Notes: generated from the sequence alone by a model not told the origin. 64,000 bases of DNA from Sitta carolinensis (GCA_032173965.1 JAVUNC010000004.1:58713501-58777500), one strand, 5' to 3'; numbered from the stretch's first letter, positions 50,702-64,000 are shown. Program-made: numbers and translations.

Positions 50702-53640
50702 ATTTTCCAGGCAAGCAGATAACTTTGGAATTGACACAATAAAGACATTTTCTGCATTGTCACACATAGTCTTTGAAGGAGCTGATCATCACCCTTGAGT
50801 TAACAGAACTAAAAGCTATTTATCCTTCGGATGCTTGAGGGTTTTAAAAGGAGTAGGATTTAGCTGAGCTGGGAACAGACTTAATCTTTTGAAACAAAAA
50901 AAGAGTAAGTAAAGCCTGAGGAGTGTTTGTATGTAACACTGGGTGTGTTTATAGTCATTTGTGCTGCTGAATAACACAGCCCTGCTGACTTCAATGAGAT
51001 CTGCCCCTCAATTTACTAACCAGCTGTGGGTTCTGTTGGCAGAGAAAGATTTACAAGCTCATGCAAAAACATTTTGGGTTAAGGGACAGCTGTCTGAAAA
51101 AAAAAAAAATAAAGCAGCAGAACTATCAAAATAATGGCTTTTCTTTTGTGTTTTTATCAGAGACTTAAAAAAAAAAAAAAAAAAAAAAAAAGAAAATTGG
51201 AGAAGTGCACAAGCCTGAGACCACAGGCATTACTAATGGGCACTGGGCTGTTCCTATAGCCCCTGTGGTAAAGTCCTGGTCATTTATTGGAGGCCACTGA
51301 ACACATGTTCATGTCCTCAACTCCACACAGCCTGTACCTTCCCTGTAACAACTGATATTTATAGGGCAGACAAAAGAAGAAAAAAAAAGCTTAAGAGGAA
51401 ATTCTGACCAAATAAATGAAAGCAAAAATACTGTAGTTGGCCATTCTGCCCTCCCCTTTCAAGCAGGAGCCAAGATGATTCTTCAGGAGAAATAAAGACA
51501 GAGCAGAAGCAATGGACAAAGTAATAAACACTATGGACTAATAGCTAAGAAAATAGTTACTTTGGATAGATAAAGAATGTTTTTTGAAATAGATGTTCCA
51601 AAAGAAGTTATATGCAAGAAGCAGTTGTGATCAGTAAGCAGAAGGAACAAAATTCCCAGTGACTGACAAAAATCCCTGTGCAAAGAAAAATTAATGCAAA
51701 ATATATTGGTAATAAATAACAGGACTATACGTCAATCCTGAGATCTCACAAATTTTGCTCCAAGCCTCTGCTCAAAAATGTAACTTATTTTTCCTTGTGT
51801 GGGAGTCAAGAAGGTAATTGCATAGTAAGGTTAGAAAAGATGCTGATCCCAGAACACATACCATGATCTGAATTCAAAACAGTGACCCCTTAAACTAATG
51901 GCACAAACTATTTCTCCTGGGAAGGATACGTATAATGGTTGGCTCCTGCAAAATTGTCATATTTTCAAGATGTAGAACTTAATCTTTGATTAATTACTTA
52001 CCAGGAATGCTGCACTCTGGGGACACAGAGGCTCATTTTTAAGTATGCATTTCAAAATTTACCCAACTCCTCCATGTAATTCCGAATGAATTAGGAAATG
52101 GCTGTTTCTGTACAAAATTTCTGATCTGCACAGTTTTGAATAAGTACAAGCTGATCAATGGGACAGCTGCTGCTGTATTTTTGGCTTTACTCATCCAAGC
52201 CTGCTGAGTTACTGGTATGCTTTCAGCAGAGTGTTTAATTCAGGGATAGTCACAAGGGCTATTCTTGTAGTAGTATAAACTGAACTTTAATACTAGCTCT
52301 CAGTGATGTTCATAGGAAGTCGAATCTGGGCTAACACAATTCAGTTTCCACAAATTTAAACTACTGCAACCACCCTCACTTCAGGGAAACACTTCCTGGC
52401 TTCCAGCTGAAAGAGACCTTATATTATAGCCATCTGACTGTGAAAAATGGAACTAAAACCAAGTACTCATTTCAATTAAAAAGTAAGTGCATTTTCATAA
52501 TGAAGTCAAATAAGCCTAAATCCCAATGATCCTTTTTGATCCTCCTTACCTAATGAGACAGAAGACAGTGGTGGGAGTTTGACCATAGGCAAGGAGCAGC
52601 CGAAATTTTATATTTTTTATTTAGAGGAGTCAGACCTTACAATCATGTGAACGTGTCTGAGCTTGCACAGGTGAGGTGCTCTTCCTGCCTGATCTCCAAA
52701 GGCCCAGGGGTCATAAGCGTCCAGCCCTAATGCTTGGGAATCCATAGTTTGAATTTCAAGGGAGTGTAAGTTCATAGGTTATGTCCTCAGAGACAGGAGG
52801 TAAAGCAAATCACACAAACATGTTTTGTGTAGAATTTATGAAAAGCTATTCTTTCCTTAAGAGAGACAGAAAAACTAAATAGCAAAACAGAAGCTAAACA
52901 CACCTCTGACTTTTCCACCCACTCGGAAGACACTTCACCAGGTAAAAGTTAATTGCAGCCTCTGCATCAGATCTGCTGTTCTCCTCCTGCAGTTCCAGAT
53001 GATGGGTTTACTAAAGCAGGGGCTCTTTTATAACCTTGTCAATGATTGCCTAATCAGCCTCATCTGATGACCAAGGCATTCTCATCAAGTGAACGATTGC
53101 TGAACTTCTGGCAGTCAGACCACAACTGACTACCTTGGCCTGGCCAACAGCTATCATCATTCAAGGGTGTTCTGCTTATTTATCAAAGCTGGATGACCTA
53201 CAGTGTCATCTTATCTATTCTATCAGCATTTTAATGTCCATGAGAACTTGGAGTGCTGTACACTTATGTTTGCTGCATATCTATCCAAGGATGAAACTTG
53301 CTTACTGTAGTCTATTGATCTCACTTTTTAGACAAACCTGCCAAGAAAAAATAGTTAACACCAGGGTTGTTTCTGGGAGACCTGAGGCCTCAACTTGTGT
53401 AGGAGGAAATTGCTGCACAGACATGAAGGCCTGGTCAGTCTATCTCAGTCTGCCACTGAAAAGTTGTTCTGGAATTTTAGGGAGGGGATGAAGCGTATCT
53501 CATGCTTCCTGCAGAGTGAACCTTCAGCTGTACCTACAATTACATTCTGTAATTGCCTGTGACATTCACTAGTGGGAATATTACTTTGTAGTTAAGCAAT
53601 ATCAAGTCGTAGGAACCTTACATTTATAATGTACCTCTTG
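50702..53640. other. Noncoding stretch
   Basis: No gene recognised. It holds two A tracts (51098-51110 and 51167-51191). A 118-codon plus-strand frame at 53135-53491 has no family resemblance and is not supported as coding. Confidence 0.5.
51167..51191 (+). repeat. Poly-A tract, 25 bases
   Basis: A run of 25 A, about 60 bases after a shorter A run (51098-51110) that is followed by ATAAAG. It lacks a convincing polyadenylation signal at the right distance. Confidence 0.9.
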
Positions 53641-53689
53641 ATTTGTGGTTGGTCTTGTGGCTTTTGGGTTTTTTGTCAAAACCACAAAT
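53641..53689. repeat. Inverted repeat, 10-bp arms
   Basis: ATTTGTGGTT (53641-53650) is exactly inverted at 53680-53689, across a 29-base G/T-rich spacer. A small isolated hairpin. Confidence 0.85.
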
Positions 53690-56340
53690 AAAATAAATAG
53701 AAAATTAATAGAAGCACCAACAAGTTTTCTCTTTAAAACAATAGGTAAGGACATTAGCAGATTCTGATGCCGATGTTAGAAAGAGAAGAAAACCTCAAAA
53801 TTCCTGACGCATTTCATTCAGTATATCTCACAACAGAAGTTAAGAATTGCCTCGGGTTTGCCTTGCTTATGCCAGCAAAAGCATACCCCTATCCTGCTGA
53901 GTGCAAATGAGCACCTCGTGCTCCAAGTGACTTGCCTTCAACTCTTCTTGTAGCCAAAAGCAACACACAAAGCAACTTCTCCCTCCTGCAGATGAGGAGC
54001 AAACTGGCTGCAATGAGCAGAGTGTAGCTTGTCCCCCTTGCCCCTACCCTTTCCATGCTAGCTTCAAAACACACATTTTGTTTTATTTCAAGCCTGGCAC
54101 CACAGTGTTTTTAAGGGTGGGTAGACAAGAATAACTCCTATATTCAGTCAGGGACAACACACACACCTAAGCCCATCTTCATGTGAGCCCAAGAACCTTT
54201 GTTCAGCCCCCAGGACATGTTTGTACATTTCCATCTGCAAGGTTTCTATGCAAAATTTCCTTATTCCTTCTTATTTTTCTGTCCTGAAATTAGCCCATGA
54301 CTTCATTGTGCAATAGGATGTTTAGTCCATAGTTTTGTTTTCATGGGCACTGGGGGTTTTGCTGTTTATCTCACAAACCTCAACAATTTTCCATCCTTAA
54401 TTTTCTATTAAATGCAGCTGAAACATCAGCTCTGGATACTCTATAAAGAGAATAACAAGGGAGTTATAAAAATAATCTTGCTACCAAATACAATACACAT
54501 CTTTGCAGCAAAATCATATTTAAGTGAAGGATTTATTTTGGTATGAAGAAAGAGGATAATGGTGGCTAACAGGAAATGAACGTATGCAGAATGTAAAAGG
54601 TAACAGTTTGCTTAATCTACTTAACTGTGAATTAAAATTAGAACTATTGAAATCTCGCAGCTGTAGTGAACTCACACACACACACAAAAAAAGCTGAAAA
54701 GAAATTCTCAGGCAAATGAAGCTAAAGAAAACAAAAGACATTTATATTTGAGTGAATGAGATTCAGTTGATGATAATGGCTACACAAATAGAAATCATAA
54801 ACTGGCATTTAAATGAAAGGCAGAAATATTTGTCACAAATACTACAAGACAAAGGCAGTAATTTAATAATAACTCAGTAGGATACAAAAGCAATGATGAC
54901 TAAGACAGGGCATGAGACACCATATAAGACTCTTTGCAGTGGCAGTCAGTGAGATTTCTGAGCCAGGAACATGGATCTTCAGTAGGTGTCCAAGCCTTCT
55001 GGAGAATCCAGAGCACTGGAGGTATGTGACAATTGTGGCATCCATTTTAGAAGCTAACTAGGCTAATGTGGCTCACTTTTATGTCTTTCAGATTAATATC
55101 AGACAATTCTGACAAAAATTCATGGAATGGCTGAAACCAGACCAGCTAAATGCATAGAAGGAAAGCTACTGTTAAAGATTTGCAACAGCTTATGGGGGGA
55201 AAAAAGAAAGTTATGGTCAAACTAATTTGACTAATCGATTCTGAAGTCCAGAGGTTGTTGACAAAGAGAATAGTGTCGATGCCATACTGTGCTGTTGATT
55301 ACCCATCAGCCTGACACCAACAAAAAGGAACGCTCAAGTGAAAATGCCCAATGCTCAAGGCATCTAATTCAGGGGTAAAGTCCCAATGCCATACTGCTAG
55401 GACAAGCACTGATACTTCAAAATTATTATCTAGGTAAAGGATGGAGAAGGCAGCATTGTATACAGGTGCACATGAAAATGAACATGAACTGCCTCTCTCT
55501 CAAATTGCTTGGTCAATAGCCACACTTGCCTCAAGCTTGTAACCCAAATCCTAGAGACTCAGTGCTGTCTTCAGCAGCATTTGGTCTCCACCTAAATCCT
55601 TTCCCAAAAGCTTAATGCTATCTGTCTTTAGGTGTGTAAGCTGGGAGACACTCAGCAAAAACCTCAAGAAATTGTCATCCCTGCCTGCGACCAGACTACT
55701 GTGTCCATTTGGAGAAGGGTATTAAAAAACAGGCAGGAGAAAAGTGGAGACAAGAAGGGAGTCATGAAATACAACCTAAAACATGCCTTATATCAAGATT
55801 CAGAAACCTTGAAACATTTTATTATCGTAGAAATTACTTCATCTACGCTTCAGTACCTCATAAGGACAGAAATCTGACAGAGGGCTCTTCATTCTGAAAG
55901 ATAGATCTTTGAGATGAAGTTAGATCACTGGAGGCTGAAAGAGATGTAAAAATAAGTGTAATAACCCTGTGAAAAAATCTGCCAAGATTTTTATGGGAGC
56001 TTCTGCTATGAACATTTTAAATGAAGATTTTTTTTTTTTTTTTTTTTTTTTTTCATAAAATTATTAAACAAGGAACCCATTCAGGAAAAACGTCAATTTA
56101 TATTTAAGGGATTATCAAGTTTATCAGACCAGGCCTTTTGGTTTTAGAAGTCTCTCAGATTAATTTATGCAAAATCTTACATTTACAGCTTTCACATGGA
56201 AGTTGCTTTAAATGTGGGGGGTTTTAGGTTTTCTGTCCCTTTTCAGACTTTTCTCAAGGGTTTTCCTGGACTCTCTGATTCTATTTCACTGGCTCTGCTT
56301 GGACCAAATCTTTCTTTTTCTCTAATTAAGGAATCTTATC
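53690..56340. other. Noncoding stretch
   Basis: No gene or named repeat is seen. A CA microsatellite of about seven units lies at 54673-54686 and a poly-T tract at 56028-56053. Frames of 60-82 codons overlap each other and show no motif. Confidence 0.55.
56028..56053 (-). repeat. Poly-T tract, 26 bases
   Basis: A run of 26 T between AT-rich flanks, with no sign of a transcript 3' end. Confidence 0.9.
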
Positions 56341-56492
56341 TTGACTTTCTTCACCTTTCTTTTCTCCAGTTTTAGTTTTCTCTCTCCACTTCTTAGTTTG
56401 TGCTCCTTCCGATCCCTCCTTTGCCTGCCTTTCTCATTTTCAACCTTTTTCTTCCATCTTTTTTTCATCCTGTTTATTTTTCCAATTAAATT
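56341..56492 (+). repeat. Pyrimidine-rich tract
   Basis: About 150 bases are strongly T/C-rich on the plus strand (many TTTCT, CTCC and CCTTT words) with few purines. It reads as Phe-, Leu- and Ser-rich peptide in frame, which explains the small open frame at 56341-56547. Such tracts can form triple-helix structures or be old polypyrimidine microsatellites. Confidence 0.75.
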
Positions 56493-56501
56493 ACTCAGTG
56501 T

Positions 56502-56541
56502 GGAATTGAATTATTCATATGGAACTGAAATTATTCATATG
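56502..56541 (+). repeat. 20-bp tandem duplication
   Basis: Two adjacent near-identical units end in TTATTCATAT and are followed by GGAA (56502-56521 and 56522-56541), with two or three differences. A simple local duplication. Confidence 0.8.
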
Positions 56542-56547
56542 GAATAA

Positions 56548-58139
56548 GAGGTTCAGGGAACATAAATTTAAGTTACTAACCACTGTCAAATAATAATCAA
56601 AATGTATCCATAAGCCTAAGCAGAAGAGGTAAAAAAGTGTGGGTCACAGTATCAGCAGCAAAGCACACCAAGCTGATTTATGAACATGCTGAATTGGAGC
56701 ATCTTAGCTAACTGCTTTTGATTCTGACTTTGATAGCTTCATTCATGGTGAATTTTATAAAATACAAAGGCAGAAATGTTGAAACCAGTTAAAAGAGTCA
56801 GCAGAATGCATATATATAACTTTATCCATAAAGAGCAAATCACAGCCAGCCAGGGGCAATATTACTGTTCTAGAAATTCTGACAGGTGTATCTGAAAGAC
56901 ATTATCTTCTTAAGGACTCTCATCATCCTTTCTGAGATAAGTTGATGCATTCAATTACATTCCTGTTGTGCAGCCCCAGAGTCCTGCAATTATTTATTCT
57001 CCCACAGATCCAGCAGGACTTCAAGCCCTTCTGTTCATTCCCTTTAGGATGTTACAATCCAAATTGGTGGAACTGCTTTTCTCTAGTCACTGGAACTAAT
57101 CACTGGACCAAAATGCTGCAATTTATCTTCCAGGAAGAAAATATTTTTTTTTATATATGTGACTGAGAATTTTACACAGAAGTCTGATATGCTTTGCTTT
57201 ATTCATCTGACCCCACATTTTCAGTGTATTCACTGAACAATCTCACATTTCCTTATGAATATATAGAATCTGGGTTAAATGGTCAAGAATGAAAAAAGTT
57301 CTCATCCCAGGTAAGTTTGCCCTGAACACATCCAAAACATTTTTTCACTTAGTCACAACTTACATATTTTTCATCTTTATGTCATGCTCTCTCTGTGAAA
57401 AAATCTATTCATGAAGGCTGATGTGTTTGTAGAGTTCACCTTTTATTAAAGACGCTAGATATTCCTGTTAGATGCTAACTTTACATTTCAGAAATTGCTG
57501 TTCTATCAAAGGCAATCTAATAAATTTATTTGTGATGATATGTGAACACTACTGTTCATGGGGAGCCAGATTTTGGCTTTTGAGTAGCTGGGAAGGAGCC
57601 CAGCTGTTCAAAAGCTAAAAAGTAGTCTTCAAGTAAGACTTAAAATGTTCTCTCTTTTCATTGCAGTATTCAGTTCAAAAGTACAACAGTACCTCCAGGA
57701 TACTAAGGAACTTGTATGAGAAATTGAAAAAAAAAAAAAAATTTAAAATCCTAATAAGTAAATACATAAAAATATAAGTTCCAGGAAAATGTTGCAGATT
57801 TTACCCCAAGTGCCTCAGTAGAAGCTTGCTTCTTCTTTCTTTTTCTTAATAAATGTATTCATTTACTCATATGCTTAGCAGCAGCAGTTTTCTTAAAAGA
57901 AAAAAAAAATATGAGCAGTAAGACAAAACAGGCAGAAAATTCAGCAGATAACTATTTGAAAGGCATTATTAGACACCTCAGCAGGGCAGTTGGAAAGTCA
58001 TGGATCACTGAGTCCCCTGCACAGAGAGTGGCAGAGAAAAGTGGGTTAGCAGTCATAACTGACAAAAGTTAACTTACTAATGTGGGAAGGAATCCACAGG
58101 ATTTAACAGTGCTCGTGGATTTGGCAAGAGGAAAACATC
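56548..58139. other. Noncoding AT-rich stretch
   Basis: No gene or named repeat. A poly-A run of about 14 lies near 57728. The longest frame is 74 codons. Confidence 0.55.
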
Positions 58140-58640
58140 ATCTGTGTTAGAGTTAGCCGAACCTGATGGGCAGTGGGAGCCAGGGACTGTCCTCCTGTCT
58201 CAGCCCCATGGATGTGGGGCTGCTGCTGTTCCCTCTCCGAGTGCAGGCAGAAGAGAGGCTGAGCACCAAGGCACTCCTGAGAGCTGCACACGTGCATGCA
58301 CACTGCCCACCCCTGCAGCCACACAGGTGGGACACAGAGAGAAAGCACAGTCTCACACAGCCCTCAGGTGAACAAGAAGAGCACAGGTGGCCCAGTCCTG
58401 GTCCTTCTCTCCTGCTCATCAGCACTGGAATCTGTCTGCTAGTGCCACGTGGCACACACAGTATATGAGCCACTGCTGCTTTTAGCCTCCCCAGTCTCTC
58501 TGGGAGCCGACCCCAGTGCTCCTGACATGCTCCAGTTGTTGGCACCTGCACCCACGAGCCCCTGAGGTTCAAGGCTCATTCCTGCTGCTGGGCACTCTCA
58601 TGTTCACCAGCCTGCGTGGGCTAAGGTTTGCCAGCATTCA
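58140..58640. other. GC-rich block
   Basis: About 500 bases are richer in G and C than the surroundings, with frames open on both strands (139 codons minus at 58153-58572; 100 and 75 codons plus). The overlap of open frames on both strands is what low stop density gives by chance. It is rich in CACA, CAGCC and TGCTG words but has few CpGs, so it is not a CpG island. No known protein or repeat was recognised. Confidence 0.45.
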
Positions 58641-59252
58641 CACATACACACTTGGAGCAGAGAGCACAGCCACAGAAGGCAGTTAGAAATCAGATTTAAC
58701 TAAAAGAGAACAGACTGCATCCATCAAGTTCAGGGTTCTCTCAGACAAGCTGCCTGACCTTTACTCAGTTAACCACTTCTTACCCTTTTCCTTCTTTTTT
58801 TCTATTTTTGTTTCTCCTCAGTCCACCTTACGCCCTCTCTTTCCCCAGTTTTGTCCATTCCCACCATCGGACCTCACTGGATTTCACTCCAGGGTCAATC
58901 TTTCTCCCACCCATTGGATGGTCTCAGCGAGCAGCTGAGTTGTCCATTTCCATTGAGTAGGTTAGTAAGGTTCTTTTGCCCATCATTGTTTGTCCAGCCT
59001 TCCCTGATGATTAATTCCACCTGATTAATCTGTGATTGCTTAAATGAGCAGCCTTCAGCAAAAATAACCATGCCATGAACATCAGAATGACAGAAGGAGT
59101 AAATGCCAGCCAAGTTATTTATCTGGGGCCAGTGAAAGATCATAAAATAAAAATTATCAATCTTAAATAAAAGATGTTATCATGAAAGAATTGCCACAAA
59201 ATGTTGGGTAAGATAGCAAAAGAAGAGATGTAAAAGAAGCAAAAGAGATGTT
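58641..59252. other. Noncoding stretch
   Basis: A pyrimidine-rich patch is at 58770-58830. No gene is supported; the 82-codon minus-strand frame (58895-59143) has no motif. Confidence 0.5.
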
Positions 59253-59301
59253 AAAAAAAAAAAGAAAGGAAAAAAAAAAAAAAAAAGAAAGAAAAAGGGG
59301 G
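59253..59301 (+). repeat. Pure purine A/G tract
   Basis: About 49 bases without a pyrimidine, mostly A with AAAG units and ending in five G. Simple sequence. Confidence 0.9.
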
Positions 59302-62300
59302 CAGCCTAAACTAGAGGCGGAAAGAAGCAGCTTAACACCTCCAGCTAGTTCATGAATGAGGCATGACATACACACTCCCAGGTCAGACTGCATCCAGAAG
59401 GTCTTTAGCTCAAAGTAGACCCTATCCACCTCTCCCTTCTCCCCACAGGTAAATCTCCACTCTGTATCAAAAACTCAAATGGATCTGTGCAGAAACTTGT
59501 ATCCTATTACACAGGGGCCAGTGTAGTTGTTTGAGGCTGGAGGTGAGAGCAGGTCAATGTGAGCATTCATCATGTGCTGGCCAGGACTTCACTCCCAGCT
59601 GTGCAGAACAGGACACACACTTTTACTGCAAATGAAATAAAATGACATCTCTGCTAGCCCTGCCATCTGCAGCCATGCAAGTGCTATTCACAAGAAGATT
59701 TGAAAAGCACTTGTGTGTTTCCTCCCAAACCCAAAGGTACTACCATCTATCATATGCTTTAGGGCAGATCCCATGCCCCACACCCAAACCACCACCTGAA
59801 TTCATGCCAGAGAATATTCCAGGGCAGTGGAACTCCACTATCCCTGCTGTAAAATTACCAGACCTTTATATGCTTTTAGCTATAGCTAAATTTCAGCTTT
59901 AGCTAATATTCACCCACAGGATTCTGAGACCTGCTTGGGTATGAACACTGGTTGAGGCCAACTCCCAAAGGACATTTTGATGTGATCAACCAGTTTGGGT
60001 GATAACAGTTCAGAGGACATGGACATGAGCTATTCAGCACCATTTGCCTTCACACTGGGAAGAATCATTCAATTTACAGCTTTAAATCAACAAAGGGCTA
60101 CTATGGATGGACAAAAATCCGTGTGGGGTACAGGAGCTACAACAAACTTCTGTTCTTTAGAATCCAACGAGTTACCAGAAATTGCACTGTTTCTGCAGGA
60201 TTCCTGATGAGATAAGGTGCTACCTTGCATAAAGAAATGCTTGGAGAAACTGGAACTAAAGTAGACATTTCACTGAAAGGATGAAAAAAAACAACTGGTT
60301 TTTGCAGTGTTCTTTTCTGTGCATAGAGAGGCCAGGAAAAACTGAGGTCAAAAGTACTCTCCACTAAGGAAGAAAACTTGTGATTTATATTGTCTTTCAG
60401 CATGTTTTCAAGGGACATATAGGCTAAAATAATAGGTATTTAGAGAAGGATTTCCACACTACTGTTTTAGAAACATCTCCATTATCTTTTTGAACTCATG
60501 AGCACATTCACCAAACTTCAGAATACAGTATATACAGTAAAATGTTTCATCTTTCCCCATAATTTAATTCTTTGGCATTTTAAAGTGCAACTACAGTGGC
60601 ATTTATGATTCTCTCACCAAAGAAATTGGATTTTCACAACACATAAAGCCACAGAAAATAGCTGCAGAAATCACTCCATTTCCAGTACAGATTAAAGATA
60701 CAATTGAGAAACAAAATGTCTAGTTTAAATCAAAGATCAGAAACAACAGAACAGAATCGTTCTTTTTTAAATTTTTTTAAAATTTAAATATTCTAGTTTA
60801 GCATGAAGATTTTAACTTAAAAATAAATTATTTCAGAGATATTATGACCACCTCAGAAGAAACATTTCCATGCTTTCAAAAGCTTTCTATACATCACTAA
60901 ATGACAAATGCACTGAAACAGAATTTCTGGTCTCAAAAGGCTAAAATTTCAACTATTCTGTGTCTTCCCATGAGGTGGAAATACAGAGGGAAAAATAATC
61001 TCAAAATATTTTCAGTTGTACAAAATTTTGCAGTTACTTGCAAAGTCCAACAACTTCAGGCCACAAGGCAGACTCAGAGAGTTTGGAGCTCCCCTCCCTG
61101 CATGAGAGAGTTTACTGACCAGAGGCATGAAGAGAGCTTGCAGAGTATTCCCTGGCCAAGTAATTTCAAGCCTCTGTGTTTTCAAAATTTTAAAACATTT
61201 ATTTCGAAAAGATAAATATGAAAACAGAAGGATAGAAGACATTTCTACAGGAGATAGCTAGAAATATGCAGATTTTCTTTTTCCTCTTTTCTTTTTTCTT
61301 TCCTCGAGGCAAATTAAATGAGTTAGAAAATTCTTCCTCAACAGTCAATCACATCTCTCAAATTTCAAAACTTGAAAAAATGAAATTCTACCTGTAATAG
61401 GAATGGCTTTATGCCATGATTAGTTAATGAGAAAGAAAGCATAATAAAGGTGAATATTTCCCATTTGCAATCATGCTGCAGATGCTATAGTCATGAAATT
61501 GCTTCTGATGCACACATCCAGAGACAGCAAAACTGCCAACAGAAAAGACACATGAGTTGCAGTGAAGCCTGTGGAATTTCTGCTCTGGCAGCTGTTATAA
61601 ATCTTACTTTGTTTTCAGATGTTGCTGTGCATATTATTGCTCATATCAAATCTGCACAGAAGACAGCAATTGTCATTGTCAAAACTGCTTGCTAAAATAA
61701 ATTTGGAAGTGCTTAAAGCCAGTGAGTCAAGTTGTACCCAGAATCCAGTCCAAGAGGCAGAAAAGTGAAAAAATTCTTTCTCAAGATGGCCTTTTTATGT
61801 GATCAGGACTCCTCTGACAATGCTCCAGCAGTTGTGAGAGCCATCTTAACTTCTGGGGTTTTTTTGGTCATGGTGAGAAGATGGAGGAGGGTGTTTTGTT
61901 ATGTTACATTGGACACTGCCTGCCTGAAGTGCTGCAGACCTCTTGGCTGCCTTTCAGAAAATGAATCCATGCCCCAGGTAACTCCTAAATTGAAAGATGG
62001 ACAGAAAATACAAAGCAAAAAAATACTTGGCCCTACCAGGTTGGAGCAGTGGAGTGAGGCACTAGGACAGATCCCTCTCGTACCTTATTGCTGCTGCCAA
62101 TACATCCCTAAATGTCCTAGAAAGGCAAAGACTGCTCAGTACTTAAAATCTTATAGTCTCCATTCAAACTGTTGTCTCCTATAAAGAGCCTATTTTGAGA
62201 TGCTTTCAGTGCCAATCACTGGTGAGAACCAATTGCCTGATTCTTGGAGTTCTACCATCATTCTGCATACAATGGTACATTGAGTGCCTGCCCCTCTCAA

Positions 62301-64000
62301 ACTGTTTCTGGTTGGGGCACACAGCAGGGTGAAGAGGTGTCCTGGGAAGTGCTGGGAATCAGAAAGAGGTGTTCAGCGACCATTTGTGGACTAGTAAAGT
62401 CTTCTGAGTGTCTACAGAGTAGCCTGCTGAGCTCTTGGGCACTTGTATCTGCCTCAAGACAGCAGAGGGAGGCACAGGCAGCGTGCCTCACCTCACAGTA
62501 TCACCACAGAGATGGCCCCAGCAAGCATCCTCAAATGGCCCTAAGAAAACTGAGATGAAGAAGGAACACAGATGGTCTGATTTAAAGCAGTATCACTCAG
62601 CTCAACAGAGAGATCAGAGTGCCCCCAGCACTCTTGGGGAGAAAATCTTCCCAGCAACTTGTTCTTTACATTGTCCTCCTTTCAGGAAAGAGGAAACTGA
62701 GGCTGGAGTCACTAGTGTCAGCAGGAGAGGAGGCACTTGTGAAGAGAGGTACAGTCTAGAGGAAGCATTAGGTCATTGAAGGGCCTCCTTTCTTCTCTCA
62801 ATTCTTTTATTATTTAGTTCTTTGCTACAGTGGGAAATCACCAGGAGCAAGAAGGAGGAACATGAGAAAATACCATTTGCAAGTTCTTTTAATAGGCTGG
62901 CTACTCTGCCCAGACAGTGGCCACAGGTTGGAGGGGTGCCACCTGGGCACAGTTTCCAGATCAGACAGAGATGCCATTTGTCTGCATAACTTTTGTATAA
63001 AGATGATTTTGAGCAAAATAAAATGATTAAGATGTTCCAGCCTGCCCTCAGAAAAAAAACTACACAGGTGTGCAACCATAATACTTGGGATGAATTCAAA
63101 TGCTTTTCACTGCCTTGTCCCAAAATTAGAGTGGTATTTAAACACCATCCAAGAGCTTCCTTGGCTATTGTAATGCCACATTTACATTTGGCAGAGCTCT
63201 TGCTGACTCCTGTCAGCCCTGTTCATTTGCACTGAACCTGACAGCAGAGTCTCAGAGAAGAATTACAGATTTATACACGAAATTCAGCTCTCCTCCACAA
63301 CGAGTTTTGTTATCTGAAAGGTTAATCTGAACTGTTGAGGAATTGTGTTAGGATGTAACGGTTCTCATTAAAAACGAGCAGCTCAGAGACTTCAGAGTTT
63401 TCAAGACTATCATGATTCTTCAATTTTATTATTATACTTTGCACTATCATCCAGCAGGAAGACTTACAGTGGAAATAGGGATTCCATTGAAAGGTGGAAG
63501 CAAAACCAGAAGATATTTTGTTGAATTCGCTTTTAACTAGAAGAAAAAAAAATATAATAGCATCTAGTCTTGTTAATTTGTCCTTCAAAGACAATGCCAA
63601 ACAAAATCTATCATTTTTTAAAAAAAGTTTCTATTAATAAGAAAACACTGAAGATGCATGCCTTGTAGATTAATTAAATTAGGGAAAATTATTAGATAGC
63701 ATTAACAAAAATTCTCCTTCTTTCTCAAACAAACCCTTTTGCTGAAGCAAAGGCCAAGTCTTTTTAAAATAAAACTTCAGATCTCAACCAACACACATAC
63801 AGAATTATCACAATGGGCAAACCTCAGCACTAAACTGGTGGCATATATGAAATACCATTTCCAGTAAGCTAAATGACACTGTAAAAACAATTTCAGTAAT
63901 ATTTTAATGTTAATACAAAGCATTTTATTAATAGTCAGAATATGGATGTATTATATGTAAAGATGAATTCTTCTAAGTCATAAGCACCATTCCATTTGCT
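59302..64000. other. Noncoding stretch to the window end
   Basis: No gene, CR1 or LTR recognised. A 16-bp perfect palindrome (TTTAGCTATAGCTAAA) lies at 59875-59890. The longest frame in the window (150 codons, 61732-62184, plus) is Cys- and Lys-rich with no domain, signal peptide or family resemblance. It lacks any sign of splicing or a retroposon tail, so I leave it uncalled. Frames of 104-116 codons at 62244-63123 overlap on both strands. Confidence 0.5.

Noticed and set aside
50677..51191. Poly-T and poly-A tracts as the two ends of a SINE-like element
   Set aside because: The orientations do not fit one element, and the DNA between them has no polymerase III promoter boxes that I can recognise.
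58153..58572. 139-codon minus-strand frame
   Set aside because: It lies in GC-rich DNA where several frames on both strands are open together, so stop scarcity explains it.
61732..62184. Longest open frame, 150 codons, plus strand
   Set aside because: No domain, family resemblance, signal peptide or splice context, and the composition is ordinary. A frame of this length is not surprising in 64 kb.

Overview
This window looks like a gene-poor stretch of a vertebrate nuclear genome, most likely a bird and perhaps a songbird. Three things point that way. The DNA is AT-rich, with stops in all frames and no bacterial-style gene packing. The only LINE fragments I recognise are CR1, and I see no L1, Alu or B-type SINE sequence. 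The LTRs are short solo LTRs of avian ERVK-like and ERVL-like form. The assignment rests on reading repeats by eye, not on a database match.

I find no protein-coding gene or exon I can defend, and no tRNA, rRNA, snRNA or CRISPR array. The longest open frames are about 130-150 codons. They lie in locally GC-rich or pyrimidine-rich DNA, overlap frames on the other strand and resemble no family I know. I treat them as chance.

Layout from left to right. A minus-strand solo LTR (1479-1776) is followed by a perfect 23-bp inverted repeat (3255-3354) and a 300-bp island with four hairpin-forming inverted repeats (7068-7365). CR1 fragments on the plus strand follow at 11140-11805 and 12995-13080. A long purine-skewed stretch without a recognised element runs from about 15.6 to 17.5 kb. 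A T/G homopolymer tract is at 22107-22152, and a GC-rich block with a poly-T left edge and a 15-bp minisatellite is at 23095-23400. An AT-rich segment with retained CpGs and a perfect hairpin (about 28060-28400) could be a conserved noncoding element. Two CR1 fragments of opposite orientation meet near 30.1 kb.

A second solo LTR of the same family as the first, in the opposite orientation and with an exact 6-bp target duplication, lies at 36439-36731. It is followed by a CA-rich low-complexity tract (37335-37575). A CR1 fragment at 37950-38690 appears to be split by an inserted ERVL-like LTR (38057-38491). From 38.7 to 64 kb there are only homopolymer tracts, small inverted repeats, a pyrimidine-rich tract (56341-56492), a GC-rich block (58140-58640) and otherwise featureless noncoding DNA.

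No gene system is visible. The repeats tell an insertion history: old CR1 copies, one of them later interrupted by an LTR, and a pair of closely related solo LTRs in opposite orientation. Any function here is more likely regulatory (distal enhancers in a gene desert, or part of a large intron) than coding.
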